A stretch of 64,000 nt of DNA from NCBI RefSeq assembly GCF_900102085.1, contig NZ_FMVM01000006.1:1-64000 (forward strand), given 5' to 3'. Shown one piece after another: positions 18,866-27,412 of the stretch. The stretch comes from Paenibacillus polysaccharolyticus (lineage in GTDB: Bacteria > Bacillota > Bacilli > Paenibacillales > Paenibacillaceae). Position 1 is the first letter of the stretch, and each line of letters starts with the position of its first letter. Under the pieces are notes generated by a model that saw only the letters and a program-made list of their open reading frames with translations, did not search any database and was not told the origin of the DNA. A program made the position numbers and the translations under genes.

Positions 18866-19492
18866 TCACCTCAACAGGGAGTAATCATTTATTATTTCAT
18901 GAATTAAATCGACTTTAATATATTGCTCGTATACCAAGTAGTGTAAATGAAAATAGAAAGAGGTATTCTCTAGTTGATTGCATCGTTCTCTGAAGGAAAT
19001 AAGTTCCATCTCATCGCAACTATTAAATTCGTCTAACAGATATTTGATAATCTCAGAATCTACCTCTTGAAGTTTAACTCGCCTTAATATGGATAAATTT
19101 TGTTGTAGCTCACCAGGTCTAATTTCTCTCTCGGTGAACACTTGATACAACCATCCTTTCTCTTCACAATACTTCCTACCTACTTCGAACTTGATTTGAT
19201 TTTTTGGTTCAGTTAAGAAATCAAATGGCTTGACTTCAATAATTAGTATCTGTCCATTTGTAAGGATCACTTTGAAATCAGGAAAATATCGAAGCTTCTT
19301 TCCGTTTGACATGTAATGTATACAAAGTGGTTGATGATAAATTTCTCGCACATCCACATCAAAATCAGCCAAACGTATATAATCACGCTCTAAAAAGCTA
19401 TCCCAGTGTACCATCAAACCAGAACTAAAGAATGGCTCTTTTCCTCTATATCCTTTAATCTTGGCCTTAATATTCCTAGCCGGAATATACAA
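18866..19492 (-). CDS. tnsA: TnsA: endonuclease subunit of the transposase
   Basis: The 208-residue product has the TnsA nuclease core. Glu35 (WDSFLERDY), Asp72 (RYFPDFKV) and Glu86-Lys88 (IIEVKP) match the type II restriction-like active site that cuts the 5' strands, which makes Tn7 move by cut and paste. The start is TTG at 19492 with AAAGGAGG 9 nt upstream; no ATG fits. The C-terminal domain is shorter than in Tn7 TnsA (273 residues). It is the first gene after a terminator that follows tnsD. Confidence 0.93.
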   Translation of the reverse strand: MYIPARNIKAKIKGYRGKEPFFSSGLMVHWDSFLERDYIRLADFDVDVREIYHQPLCIHYMSNGKKLRYFPDFKVILTNGQILIIEVKPFDFLTEPKNQIKFEVGRKYCEEKGWLYQVFTEREIRPGELQQNLSILRRVKLQEVDSEIIKYLLDEFNSCDEMELISFRERCNQLENTSFYFHLHYLVYEQYIKVDLIHEIINDYSLLR

Positions 19493-19530
19493 TGATCTAT
19501 GCCTCCTTTACTTGTCTCCTGTACAATAAT

Positions 19531-19567
19531 AAAAAAACAGCCAAGGTTGTTAGACTTTCCCCGGCTG
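19531..19567 (-). terminator. Terminator between tnsD and tnsA
   Basis: The minus strand reads CAGCC...GGCTG with inner GG/CC pairs, then TTTTTTT. It overlaps the last codons of tnsD and lies 39 bp before the TTG start of tnsA, so read-through from the tnsD unit would be limited. Confidence 0.7.
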
Positions 19568-21328
19568 CATGTCTCTCGATGTATGAATATTTTTTTCAAT
19601 TCGATCTGTAATGTACCTTGTGATCTCTGGAGCCCAACTACACAAATAAGATTGTTTGACACCAAGATGTTCATAAATATCCTTTGACTTAAGAATTAGA
19701 GTTTTCCTCACAAAGTCTTGGCTTTCAATTAAACGATCTATCTCAGCGATTAATTGTTCTTTACGCTTTTCTAATCTCTTAGTCTTCTGTAAAATCTTCG
19801 CTTTTTCGTACTCCCTATAACCATTTTGCCAGTGCTGGAGTGTAGAGCGAGATATTCCCATATGCTTAGCTAATTTGGTTAGAGTTATCGTCTCATCCTT
19901 ATCCAAAAGTCTCTTGGTGAAAAGAGTCAATTGGGGCAGTTGTGTAAGATAAGCTGATCGTGTGGTAGCTCCTCGCTTCTTCAGATGACAAGTTCTTAAT
20001 ATTTCAAGATGATATCTATATACCAAATAATGATTTACCGATTTCCAGCAATCCCAGCTTTTAATCTGATTTAGCTTGGTGCCTTTTTTTATTGCTTGTA
20101 TAAAACGCTCTAATAAGTCCTCTTCAATCATTGGAGGAGAGTCTTTTACTAACCTTGTTTGAAAATAAGCCCATGCTTTACTAGATATCGAACTTGCTTG
20201 ACCTGGTTTGTGTTCTAACACCTGTTTCAGTTCACATGACCTTATCCATTCAAAGGCTTCTATAAATCCATCCCTTTCAAGCTGATTGAAGTGTTCGTCA
20301 AAGTAATACGTACACCCACATCCATTGCAAAATAAGTAGTTCTTTTGAACAGAACCATTTTTGAGCTTTTTATATTGCGTGCCAGTCCGTTTTAATTCCT
20401 TGTTAAAATTATAGTATTTGCACCAAGATGCTAAGCACACTGCATCGTTGGTGTGCCCCTTAGAGCTGGATAACAAATTCAAACTAAATTGATCAGGGAT
20501 AACAAACGATAGAAAGGACTGCATGTCTATTTCACACTTGTACAATATGTCTAACAGTTTCTTAAGATGAAAGCTCCTTCGATAGTTTAACGTACCACGA
20601 GCCAATTGCAATAACTCTTGATGATTCACTTTATATTCTATACAAGCCTCTCTTAAGACCCGTTGCTTACTGGTGCTCTCAATCCAATAAGCAACTCTAT
20701 GTGCAATATCATTGGGAGTATAATACGTAGTACTCGGTTTCAATAAAAACTCCCATTGTGAAGTCATCCAATCCTGCTGAAGACTTGTTTCCTTATTTTT
20801 TATAATATGGCTTTTTGCTTCACCAAGATACATATGACATAAAGGGCATTGACAATTTGATTGTATCCTATTTACTTCAATAGTGCCACCACAGTAGCCA
20901 CATGTCCCATTTAATTCACAATGATGTTTTGTGCATACGTTAATACCCTCTAATCTCCAAGTTAACCGAACATAATTATCCTTGGATATACAAATTGGAC
21001 AATAGTAAAGTATTCTCCTCGTAAATCCTTTCATGAAACGGGAATAGGATTCTCTTTCACTATGACTAAACTTTGAAAAAGCGTAGTAATATGTCATTTG
21101 TAATAATCGCTCTTCCGTTTGCTGAGTGCGTTCAGCAAGAGCTTTAATATTAAGTGTCACATGAGGGTAAAGATCAATAAGATAAAATCGATCAGTTCTC
21201 AATGTGTATCTTGTATTTTTCACATCCATGGCCAGATCAATCAAAGAAACCTCGTTCGCTTTAGCAGTTCTACTCAAGTAACTCAACAAAGACTCATTGT
21301 GATTTGGCTTTAATCGTATAAGATACAC
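19550..21328 (-). CDS. tnsD: TnsD/TniQ-family site-specific target selector (long form)
   Basis: The 592-residue product begins with the TniQ signature (LKPNHNESLLSYLSRTAK). A zinc-finger cluster (about 130-190: YYCPICI, then CTKHHCELNGTCGYCGG and CQCPLC) follows, with a second cysteine motif in the middle (FCNGCGCTYYF, about 330). The C-terminal part has a helix-turn-helix (LTKLAKHMGISRSTLQHWQNG, about 495) and a basic helical tail. Long TnsD proteins bind a conserved chromosomal sequence, usually the 3' end of a gene, and recruit TnsC. Insertion 17 bp past an ABC permease stop fits this. It is transcribed upstream of, and apart from, tnsABC. Confidence 0.88.
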   Translation of the reverse strand: MYLIRLKPNHNESLLSYLSRTAKANEVSLIDLAMDVKNTRYTLRTDRFYLIDLYPHVTLNIKALAERTQQTEERLLQMTYYYAFSKFSHSERESYSRFMKGFTRRILYYCPICISKDNYVRLTWRLEGINVCTKHHCELNGTCGYCGGTIEVNRIQSNCQCPLCHMYLGEAKSHIIKNKETSLQQDWMTSQWEFLLKPSTTYYTPNDIAHRVAYWIESTSKQRVLREACIEYKVNHQELLQLARGTLNYRRSFHLKKLLDILYKCEIDMQSFLSFVIPDQFSLNLLSSSKGHTNDAVCLASWCKYYNFNKELKRTGTQYKKLKNGSVQKNYLFCNGCGCTYYFDEHFNQLERDGFIEAFEWIRSCELKQVLEHKPGQASSISSKAWAYFQTRLVKDSPPMIEEDLLERFIQAIKKGTKLNQIKSWDCWKSVNHYLVYRYHLEILRTCHLKKRGATTRSAYLTQLPQLTLFTKRLLDKDETITLTKLAKHMGISRSTLQHWQNGYREYEKAKILQKTKRLEKRKEQLIAEIDRLIESQDFVRKTLILKSKDIYEHLGVKQSYLCSWAPEITRYITDRIEKNIHTSRDMQPGKV

Positions 21329-21347
21329 CCACTCACTCCCATCTACA

Positions 21348-22337
21348 TCATTTCGCAGGAATGACTTCAGAAATTAAATCTTGGGCAAGCATTCGAGAGC
21401 CACTTATCCCTTTAAGATACTTTAGTGGACCTTCTGCAGACCATTCTGTATTCTTCATTTTTTTCACACTCTTCTCTATGAAGGCGTAATCCATCTTGCC
21501 CTTTTGTCGGTTAGTAGCTTCCTTCAGAATCTCTGCACCTACAATTGCCAAGGCATTGAGGCAAACAATATGCGTTAAACGATATTCTTTATAACTAAGC
21601 CATTCTGTATTGAATTGTTCTTTTATAGCATTAAAATACATCAGGCTCCACGTTAGTTTAGTTTCTTTATTTACATGAGTTAGAGCTTCTGACTTTGTCA
21701 ATAATTCAATCACTTTATACAGATTCTGGAGGGTGACATGACGACCAGAACTGCGCTTTCCAGTTAGTGTACCTATAAAGTGAAAGGGACTATCTCCACG
21801 CGTTATCAGTTGCGTTGCGATCCAGCTATATTCATCCGTATTTCGATGAAGATACTTGCTTAGTGAAGTTCCTATCCCTTTCGCCATTGTATTGATAATG
21901 TCGAACAAATGGACCTCTTCGTCTTCATCTAGGTAGTGAAAAGCCAAGAATGGAACATTGATTTCAGAGTTCGTATCCTGAGTGTATCGTTTTATTCCGC
22001 CCACTCGATGCTGGCCATCCATTATTGATGCTTTCCCCTTACAAATCAGCCTGCCTAAGTGTGGTCTAGCTTTGTCATATGCGCTGAACTCCCAATGAGA
22101 TTCAGCATTAAGCATGATTGGAGCAAAGAGTGCATCCTCTCCCTTCGAAAGATACAAGGCAAAGTCATTACACCTTTTACTATCTACCGGTCGTTGATAC
22201 CCTTTTCCTGAAGGATGATCAAAAGGTTTTACATACGTGATTTGTAATACAGAAGTAGCAGAAACATTGCCTAAATAGGAAACTTTACCTCGCATTTTAG
22301 ATTGCAGTACATTCTCAATCACATGTTGTTGTGTCAT
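21348..22337 (-). CDS. DGQHR-domain protein (DndB-like)
   Basis: From the ATG at 22337 (AAGGAG 10 nt upstream) the product is 329 residues. It carries the signature MDGQHRVGG (residues about 106-114) that defines the DGQHR/DndB-like superfamily. The family includes DndB, the regulator of phosphorothioate DNA modification, and many uncharacterised island proteins; it is related in fold to ParB/sulfiredoxin-like domains. No dnd genes are nearby. It is 19 bp upstream of tnsD, in the same direction, and divergent from an XRE regulator, so it belongs to the transposition control region. Its job there is unknown. Confidence 0.8.
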   Translation of the reverse strand: MTQQHVIENVLQSKMRGKVSYLGNVSATSVLQITYVKPFDHPSGKGYQRPVDSKRCNDFALYLSKGEDALFAPIMLNAESHWEFSAYDKARPHLGRLICKGKASIMDGQHRVGGIKRYTQDTNSEINVPFLAFHYLDEDEEVHLFDIINTMAKGIGTSLSKYLHRNTDEYSWIATQLITRGDSPFHFIGTLTGKRSSGRHVTLQNLYKVIELLTKSEALTHVNKETKLTWSLMYFNAIKEQFNTEWLSYKEYRLTHIVCLNALAIVGAEILKEATNRQKGKMDYAFIEKSVKKMKNTEWSAEGPLKYLKGISGSRMLAQDLISEVIPAK

Positions 22338-22472
22338 AGATGTTATTCTCCTTATTGTCATATGCTATTTTTATTTTAGGATATATAACACCTATTTTCA
22401 AATGGAATTAAGTAGTTAAACATTCTTCATTCCCATAGCCAAGTTACCTACTCTTGAATAGAGGTGGATTAA

Positions 22473-22817
22473 ATGTCCAACATATTCTTAAGCGTAGGGA
22501 AAAAAATTCGCTTATATCGAAAGGCGAGCAAATTGACCCAGGAAGAATTAGGAGAACAACTACAAATAGATTATTCGTATCTGGGAAGAATTGAACGTGG
22601 GGAAGTTAATATCACATTAGAAACTTTAAGTAAGATAGCTAATGCTCTCCATATTGCACCTTCGCAACTGTTAGAGGATGACAGGTATTATTCGAAGGAT
22701 AAAACTAAAATCGAGATTCTAGAGAAAATCGATACAGCCCTATTCTCCTTATCTAGTAAAGAACTTGAAGTTCTCCATCGTTTAATAAAAGATGCGCTTA
22801 TGTTCAAAAAATTATAA
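22473..22817 (+). CDS. XRE-family regulator of the transposon
   Basis: The 114-residue product has a Cro/CI-type helix-turn-helix (LTQEELGEQLQIDYSYLGRIERGE, residues about 19-43), a linker and a C-terminal helix (LSSKELEVLHRLIKDAL). It is transcribed away from the DGQHR-tnsD unit, and the 110-bp region between probably holds both promoters. It most likely represses the transposition genes. It is the only plus-strand gene I recognise in the element. Confidence 0.88.
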   Translation: MSNIFLSVGKKIRLYRKASKLTQEELGEQLQIDYSYLGRIERGEVNITLETLSKIANALHIAPSQLLEDDRYYSKDKTKIEILEKIDTALFSLSSKELEVLHRLIKDALMFKKL

Positions 22818-22834
22818 ATACATCAACTGAAAAT

Positions 22835-22890
22835 AAAAAAGGCACCTCCACACCTCTTAGAAAAATGGAGGTTAGGGAGATGCTTTTTTT
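22835..22890 (+). terminator. Terminator of the XRE gene, possibly bidirectional
   Basis: A long imperfect stem (GGCACCTCC...GGAG...GATGC) is flanked by AAAAAA on the left and TTTTTTT on the right. It lies 20 bp past the XRE stop and 5 bp before the end of the small minus-strand gene. Confidence 0.8.
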
Positions 22891-22895
22891 ATTTT

Positions 22896-23078
22896 TTAGA
22901 GATCCTCCGATAAGCTTAATGTTCTTTCACAAACATCACATTTCACCTGAATTACAAGGCCAATACCCGTTGGAATAAAAGTATAAGCAAACTTTGCCCC
23001 GGTTACATCAACAGGTTTGCACGAATCCCAATCATTCAATTTTCTAACCATTTCATCTGTTATTCTGAATTTAAGCAC
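22896..23078 (-). CDS. Small uncharacterised protein (60 residues) with a CxxC pair
   Basis: I do not recognise the family with confidence. The product opens LKFRITDEMVRKLNDW and contains FIPTGIGLVIQVKCDVCERTLSLSEDL, so one CxxC near the C-terminus could hold half a zinc site. AAGATGG precedes the ATG, a modest ribosome site. It lies just downstream of the membrane protein gene, 29 bp away, and before a terminator. Confidence 0.55.
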   Translation of the reverse strand: MLKFRITDEMVRKLNDWDSCKPVDVTGAKFAYTFIPTGIGLVIQVKCDVCERTLSLSEDL

Positions 23079-23107
23079 AACCCCACCATCTTCTTATCTC
23101 CAATTCT

Positions 23108-23863
23108 CTAGATATTCATACGATCTTGCATTTGATATAAGACATTTTCTAATGTTTCTATTAAGCCATTCCGCTTTTGTCCATGTTTATCAAAAACTGC
23201 TTTACGCATAGCAGCTTGTACATGATTTATTACAGAGATACTCATAACAAGAATTAAGGACACAATCAAAACAACAAAAAAGATTGAGACATTCAATGTC
23301 AATTTAGCACTTTCTGAATTTTGAACAAAATAGGGCACATTTGCTTCTAAGTTAAAAAAACTATAGATCTGCAAAAGAAGTTGTGTAACGTTGGGGATAG
23401 ATATCGCCAAAATAATACTCGGGGCTACTAACGGTGGTATTTTGGCTTTTTCTTCATCTTTATAAAAGTCGTCTATTAACTTTTCTATTTTCCATCGCTC
23501 ATATAAACCATGTTCTATAAGGTACTCTGTAATTATATGTATTCTAATTTCGAGAGTGTAGTCGTCCCATGTTTTTGGTGTAGAGGAAATACCGTATTGT
23601 TTTTTTAGTATTCTCATTGATTTCACATCAAACATTTTACTAAATAGAATAACAGAACCTACACATACTAGAATTAGAATCCACATAATGATGTAAGAAG
23701 TTAAATTTTGAAGAAGAAAATAAGCGGGTATAACACTGATTAATAATAATATGGTAAAAATGATGTAGCTATAAAAGAATTTGTGATATAGATTCATGTG
23801 CACGTAAATGAGGGCGTAATTTGAAGCACAGTCTTTGTAGTATTTGAATAACTTATTTTTCAC
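23108..23863 (-). CDS. Membrane protein with four helices, unknown function
   Basis: The open frame extends to 23911, but a GTG at 23863 preceded by GGAGGAAACTAT gives the best start (251 residues, VKNKLFKYY). Two helix pairs are visible: about residues 35-60 and 68-90, then about 155-180 and 205-230. Between them is a soluble segment rich in charged residues (WDDYTLEIRIHIITEYLIEHGLYERWKI is part of it). The family is not recognised. Membrane proteins in such islands often serve as effectors, but nothing in the sequence proves it. The upstream region holds decayed coding sequence. Confidence 0.6.
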   Translation of the reverse strand: MKNKLFKYYKDCASNYALIYVHMNLYHKFFYSYIIFTILLLISVIPAYFLLQNLTSYIIMWILILVCVGSVILFSKMFDVKSMRILKKQYGISSTPKTWDDYTLEIRIHIITEYLIEHGLYERWKIEKLIDDFYKDEEKAKIPPLVAPSIILAISIPNVTQLLLQIYSFFNLEANVPYFVQNSESAKLTLNVSIFFVVLIVSLILVMSISVINHVQAAMRKAVFDKHGQKRNGLIETLENVLYQMQDRMNI

Positions 23864-23892
23864 ATAGTTTCCTCCATTGTAGACGTATCTTG

Positions 23893-24395
23893 TTAAATCA
23901 TATAAGAGCATGTTGATAACATAACGATGAGCAATGAGATTATCTCCCTTGCTCTTTCAATATAATTGTCAGATACCAAGATTTCACTAACGGCTTCTTC
24001 TTGCGCATCCAAAGTACATATATGTATAACATTATCAAATTTATCAGAAACTATTATTTGTCCAAGGTAGTCTCAACTTTATAGCTCTCTATGTCATCTA
24101 TAATTTTTCTAAAGTGATCTAAGCCACTTTCATCATCAAAACTGAATGATACATGAGCTGTCCTTTTCATAATAGAAAAAACCTAAGCTCTCGTAATAAA
24201 ATTCATCCACAGTGCTGTTGAGAGAGTTACTTCAACGAAGCCAGCTACATAAGACCCGACTTCGTAAGGAATGAATACATTCACAACTCCCTCATTGTAA
24301 AAATATTTATTGGATCTATTGTTAATGGGAAGATTTAAGAGCTCATATATGTGCTTTTTAATTAATTTAAATTTCGCTAAATTTTGTGATCGAGT
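23893..24395 (-). pseudogene. Decayed coding region between the NADAR gene and the membrane gene
   Basis: Reading on past the NADAR gene's TGA (24396-24398) in the same frame gives 70 open codons to a TAG at 24183-24185 (containing VVNVFIPYEVGSYVAGFVEV). Then come 42 open codons to a TAA at 24054-24056 (containing FSFDDESGLDHFRKIIDD). After a frame change the reading resumes as DYLGQIIVSDKF and EEAVSEILVSDNYIERA, ending at 23893. None of the pieces has a good start. This is consistent with a gene, or a C-terminal extension, broken by two stops and one frameshift. Confidence 0.45.
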
Positions 24396-26231
24396 TCACG
24401 TTTGAAGATACTGCAATTTATACGTTAATTGATTTTCAATTTTAAAAGTAATCTCATTTTTTTCAATACCATTTAATTTAATCTTGTTATTTTCGTACCA
24501 ATATTCGGAAGGGTATTGATGTACCAGTAAATCATTTTTAAATATCATTAAATTTATCGGTTCAGATGTAATTTTAATAAATCTTAGTACAAGTATACTA
24601 GTTGGTATTTCCCACAATTCAGAGAATAGAGAAAGCAAATCTAAATGAATTTTGGTTATCGTTTTTAAAGTTCTTTCTTTTTCTGATCCTTCTGGTATTA
24701 AAATTAGACCTGCAAACTGCTCAATCTCTATATTTATCTTATCAACATGATTGACGACAGAATCATTTATCTCTGAATCAAGCATTAGAAAACGTGCTAT
24801 CTCCCGAGCTAATACAACTTTTTCATGATAAGTCCCATTTTGCTCAACATTTAAAACTATAACTCCCCTATTTGCAGTTTTATTTTTATAAGTAAAGCCC
24901 TCTATGTTAATAGGTAACTCTAAATAAATAACTACGATTCCTAACTCATAACAAAGTTCAAAAGGTTCTTTCATTGCATTAACATCAACCTTTTTACGAA
25001 GTACATCAGTTACTGTCTCTATCGATACCCCAATAAAATCTTTTAATAAGCCATTACTTTCGTAAATGTAAGCTTCAATTAGCTCCATCAAAGTCTCTTG
25101 AGTCATTTCATCAAAAAGCATAGATAAGAAACTACTATATGCATTACGAATAAAGTACTGTTTATATTCAAAGATATAACTTTGATTGGAAGACATCTTT
25201 TTAACTAATGAATAAAAATAATGACCTAATGGATTAGGATTGACCATTGAAGCCTTTATAAAGGTATTTAAATACCTTTTGTACAGTTCGTTTTTGTTAT
25301 GCACTTTGAATAAGAGTATCGTTAAAAAATACTTAGTAGAAATTTTTAACTTAGTATTAATAAGTGCATCTGATATGGTATGAAAAAAAGTGGGAGGAAA
25401 TTCTTTGAAGTCAATTTCCGCACAAATATATTCATTCAAACTTTTTATTGAGGATTTGGTCCATTTACTATCTATCAAATCTTCAACTACCTCAAACGAA
25501 TAGTTAGAATTCTCAGTTGACATTTTCTTCATGACACTTTTTATTTTATTAAAGGATTCAGGAAAATTCTCATCATATTTTTCTTCTATATCTTCTATAT
25601 CATCATTAAATATAGAAAGCTGATGAACTTTTTCACTTTCTAGTGCGACCTCTTGTTTTTTTGTAAGAGTGAATTCAATTGGTAGGATTTCTTCACCATA
25701 CAACAGAAAATTAGGTATATTAGGAGGCATTAGTACAAACTTATCATCTTTTAAAGATACTAACTCCTCTCTAAGTTCCATCAAAAGTCTACCCAGACAA
25801 TTTACCCCTCTTAGCATATCTCCTTCGGGTTTAGCACCCCAAAAAGCATCTTTATTTGATTCTTCAACTATTGGCAGTCTCCCAGTTTCTAAGAGAAGTG
25901 AGCTAAACTTAGCCCAATTTTGAAACAACTTAACTCTTAAACACCATCTCATTATTTGAACTCGAACCTTGTCCCAGTCTTGCCTAGAATTTTTCCTATG
26001 AGGCTTGGATCTCATTTTTCCTGTCATAGGACTTCTTTCACGTATAATCTGCCTTTGGACATCCGGCATATGAGGAAATCTACTTGCTTGATAAAGTGCT
26101 TCAGAAGTAAGTATCTTATGTTCGCCTATAAAAATAGGGTAGCCTCCAGCCATATTGGAGAGACCACCAAACAACTCGTTTGTTTTTTTAAACACTATTG
26201 CATTACGACGTGAATATAGCCTCTCTTTCAT
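24396..26231 (-). CDS. NADAR-domain protein with an inactive ImmA/IrrE-like C-terminal domain
   Basis: The product has 611 residues. Residues 13-155 form a NADAR (YbiA-like) domain: FGGLSNMAGGYPIFIG, SEALYQASRF, then VEESNKDAFWGA and GVNCLGRLLMELRE. NADAR enzymes act on ADP-ribose-type N-glycosidic bonds; some remove ADP-ribose from guanine. A mostly helical middle region (200-400) follows. Residues about 425-560 resemble ImmA/IrrE peptidases, but the HExxH zinc motif reads REIAR (476-480), so both histidines are lost; IEIEQFAGLILIP matches the usual E-x-x-x-x-FA-x-x-LLMP stretch. The start follows GGGGGGA. It sits downstream of the PRTase-CE-like gene, across a hairpin. Confidence 0.78.
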   Translation of the reverse strand: MKERLYSRRNAIVFKKTNELFGGLSNMAGGYPIFIGEHKILTSEALYQASRFPHMPDVQRQIIRERSPMTGKMRSKPHRKNSRQDWDKVRVQIMRWCLRVKLFQNWAKFSSLLLETGRLPIVEESNKDAFWGAKPEGDMLRGVNCLGRLLMELREELVSLKDDKFVLMPPNIPNFLLYGEEILPIEFTLTKKQEVALESEKVHQLSIFNDDIEDIEEKYDENFPESFNKIKSVMKKMSTENSNYSFEVVEDLIDSKWTKSSIKSLNEYICAEIDFKEFPPTFFHTISDALINTKLKISTKYFLTILLFKVHNKNELYKRYLNTFIKASMVNPNPLGHYFYSLVKKMSSNQSYIFEYKQYFIRNAYSSFLSMLFDEMTQETLMELIEAYIYESNGLLKDFIGVSIETVTDVLRKKVDVNAMKEPFELCYELGIVVIYLELPINIEGFTYKNKTANRGVIVLNVEQNGTYHEKVVLAREIARFLMLDSEINDSVVNHVDKINIEIEQFAGLILIPEGSEKERTLKTITKIHLDLLSLFSELWEIPTSILVLRFIKITSEPINLMIFKNDLLVHQYPSEYWYENNKIKLNGIEKNEITFKIENQLTYKLQYLQT

Positions 26232-26275
26232 AAAATCCCCCCATATATGTACTCATATTATTCTATACAAAAAAA

Positions 26276-26298
26276 CAAAAAAAAGGAACTCGCGTTCC
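26276..26298 (-). terminator. Short terminator or attenuator between the PRTase-CE-like and NADAR genes
   Basis: GGAAC and GTTCC (26285-26289/26294-26298) with a 4-nt loop are followed on the minus strand by eight T and a second T-run. It is a compact hairpin, so partial read-through into the NADAR gene is possible. Confidence 0.6.
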
Positions 26299-26309
26299 TA
26301 TTTAATGGG

Positions 26310-27272
26310 TCATTCGTATGTACTTCTAGGAAAGAGTGGTAACCACTGATTGATTGGATAATTTTTATTTGGATCTCCCCACCAAAGCACCAATGGACAA
26401 TTGTTTGGAACGTTGCGATATGTTACAAAAATAGAACCAAAACCTAGATTTAGACTTAAATTATAGCCCATTGGCATAAATTTCTTATTAGGATTTTCTG
26501 ATAGATTAAAAATATGAATCCCTTTTTTCAAGAATGCTTGTTCTACTTTATTTCGAGCTTCCATAGAGCTAAACAAAGTTTCTGTATATGGCTTGTTAGC
26601 GTCTCTGAATAAACTGAACTTACCATAGTTACGTTCGCTTCTCCACTCATTTAGATTTTCCAAAAAAGAGTCAACTTCTGGAGTGGAATGATAGGCTGGC
26701 CAACAGCATTCATATGTCCCTTTTGCATACTTATCCATTATAATCTTCTTGAATTGCGACACCTTTAGTTCAATATTTTTCCCGCTTAAGTATCCTTTTA
26801 ATTGGTTATGTCTAAATTCATAATCTGCACTATGAACACCAAAAAAAATAATGTGGAGTGTAGTTCTTGGATTAGCTTTCTCAACCCATTTTTTAATATC
26901 ATCAGAAACCTTTTTGCCCGTAAAAAAGCAATCATCAATGTATATGTAAGTGTCAACATTATTACTGGTACCACAATCTTCAGTTACGAAACCATATTGT
27001 TCTAATAAAACTTCGTCTAAAAGTTCTAATAACTCTCTTTGACTTTGTCCTCCTTCTTGTATATTTAAGAATTGTACTTTTTTATAATTCAATTCAAAGT
27101 CCTTAACTACATGCTCTTGTTGATTAACATTAAAAAAACTTACCAAATACTGTTTGGCATCATCTTTTGAAACATAATTTTTTTGCAAAATTGATGCCAT
27201 TTCTGAAAGAATTACTTCATGATCTTCAGGATCGAACTGGTTAATCCATTGCAAGATTCTCTCTGGAGTCAT
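26310..27272 (-). CDS. PRTase-CE-like (phosphoribosyltransferase-fold) protein
   Basis: The open frame extends to 27392, but ATG 27272 has CAAGGAGGAGG just upstream, and a promoter -10 box lies at 27383-27388. The product is 320 residues. An N-terminal helical part (TPERILQWINQFDPEDHEVI) is followed by the signature VDTYIYIDDCFFTGKKVSD, with Asp113-Asp114 and a Thr-Gly that match the PRPP-binding loop of phosphoribosyltransferases. The C-terminal half (WWGDPNKNYPINQWLPLFPR at the end) fits PRTase-CE, a variant predicted from genome context in prokaryotic conflict systems. It precedes the NADAR gene in the same direction. Nucleotide or base chemistry is inferred. Confidence 0.7.
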   Translation of the reverse strand: MTPERILQWINQFDPEDHEVILSEMASILQKNYVSKDDAKQYLVSFFNVNQQEHVVKDFELNYKKVQFLNIQEGGQSQRELLELLDEVLLEQYGFVTEDCGTSNNVDTYIYIDDCFFTGKKVSDDIKKWVEKANPRTTLHIIFFGVHSADYEFRHNQLKGYLSGKNIELKVSQFKKIIMDKYAKGTYECCWPAYHSTPEVDSFLENLNEWRSERNYGKFSLFRDANKPYTETLFSSMEARNKVEQAFLKKGIHIFNLSENPNKKFMPMGYNLSLNLGFGSIFVTYRNVPNNCPLVLWWGDPNKNYPINQWLPLFPRSTYE

Positions 27273-27382
27273 AATACCTCCTCCTTGATAATCCGCAACC
27301 TTATTTGCGATTAGTTGCACATATAAACTATTCGTCGATATGTTCATAAGACCTAAGACCTCCGATCTATTGATTCGCTCAT

Positions 27383-27412
27383 AATATACCATGATATTAC
27401 ATATAAATACAA
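27383..27412 (-). promoter_or_regulatory. Promoter of the PRTase-CE-like gene
   Basis: On the minus strand, TTGTAT (27407-27412) and TATATT (27383-27388) are separated by 18 bp. Transcription would begin inside the long open frame, which supports the downstream ATG at 27272. Confidence 0.45.

Noticed and set aside
27273-27392. Extra 40 residues at the start of the PRTase-CE-like protein
   Set aside because: A strong ribosome site (AAGGAGGAGG) and a promoter -10 box lie within that stretch, so the ATG at 27272 is preferred.
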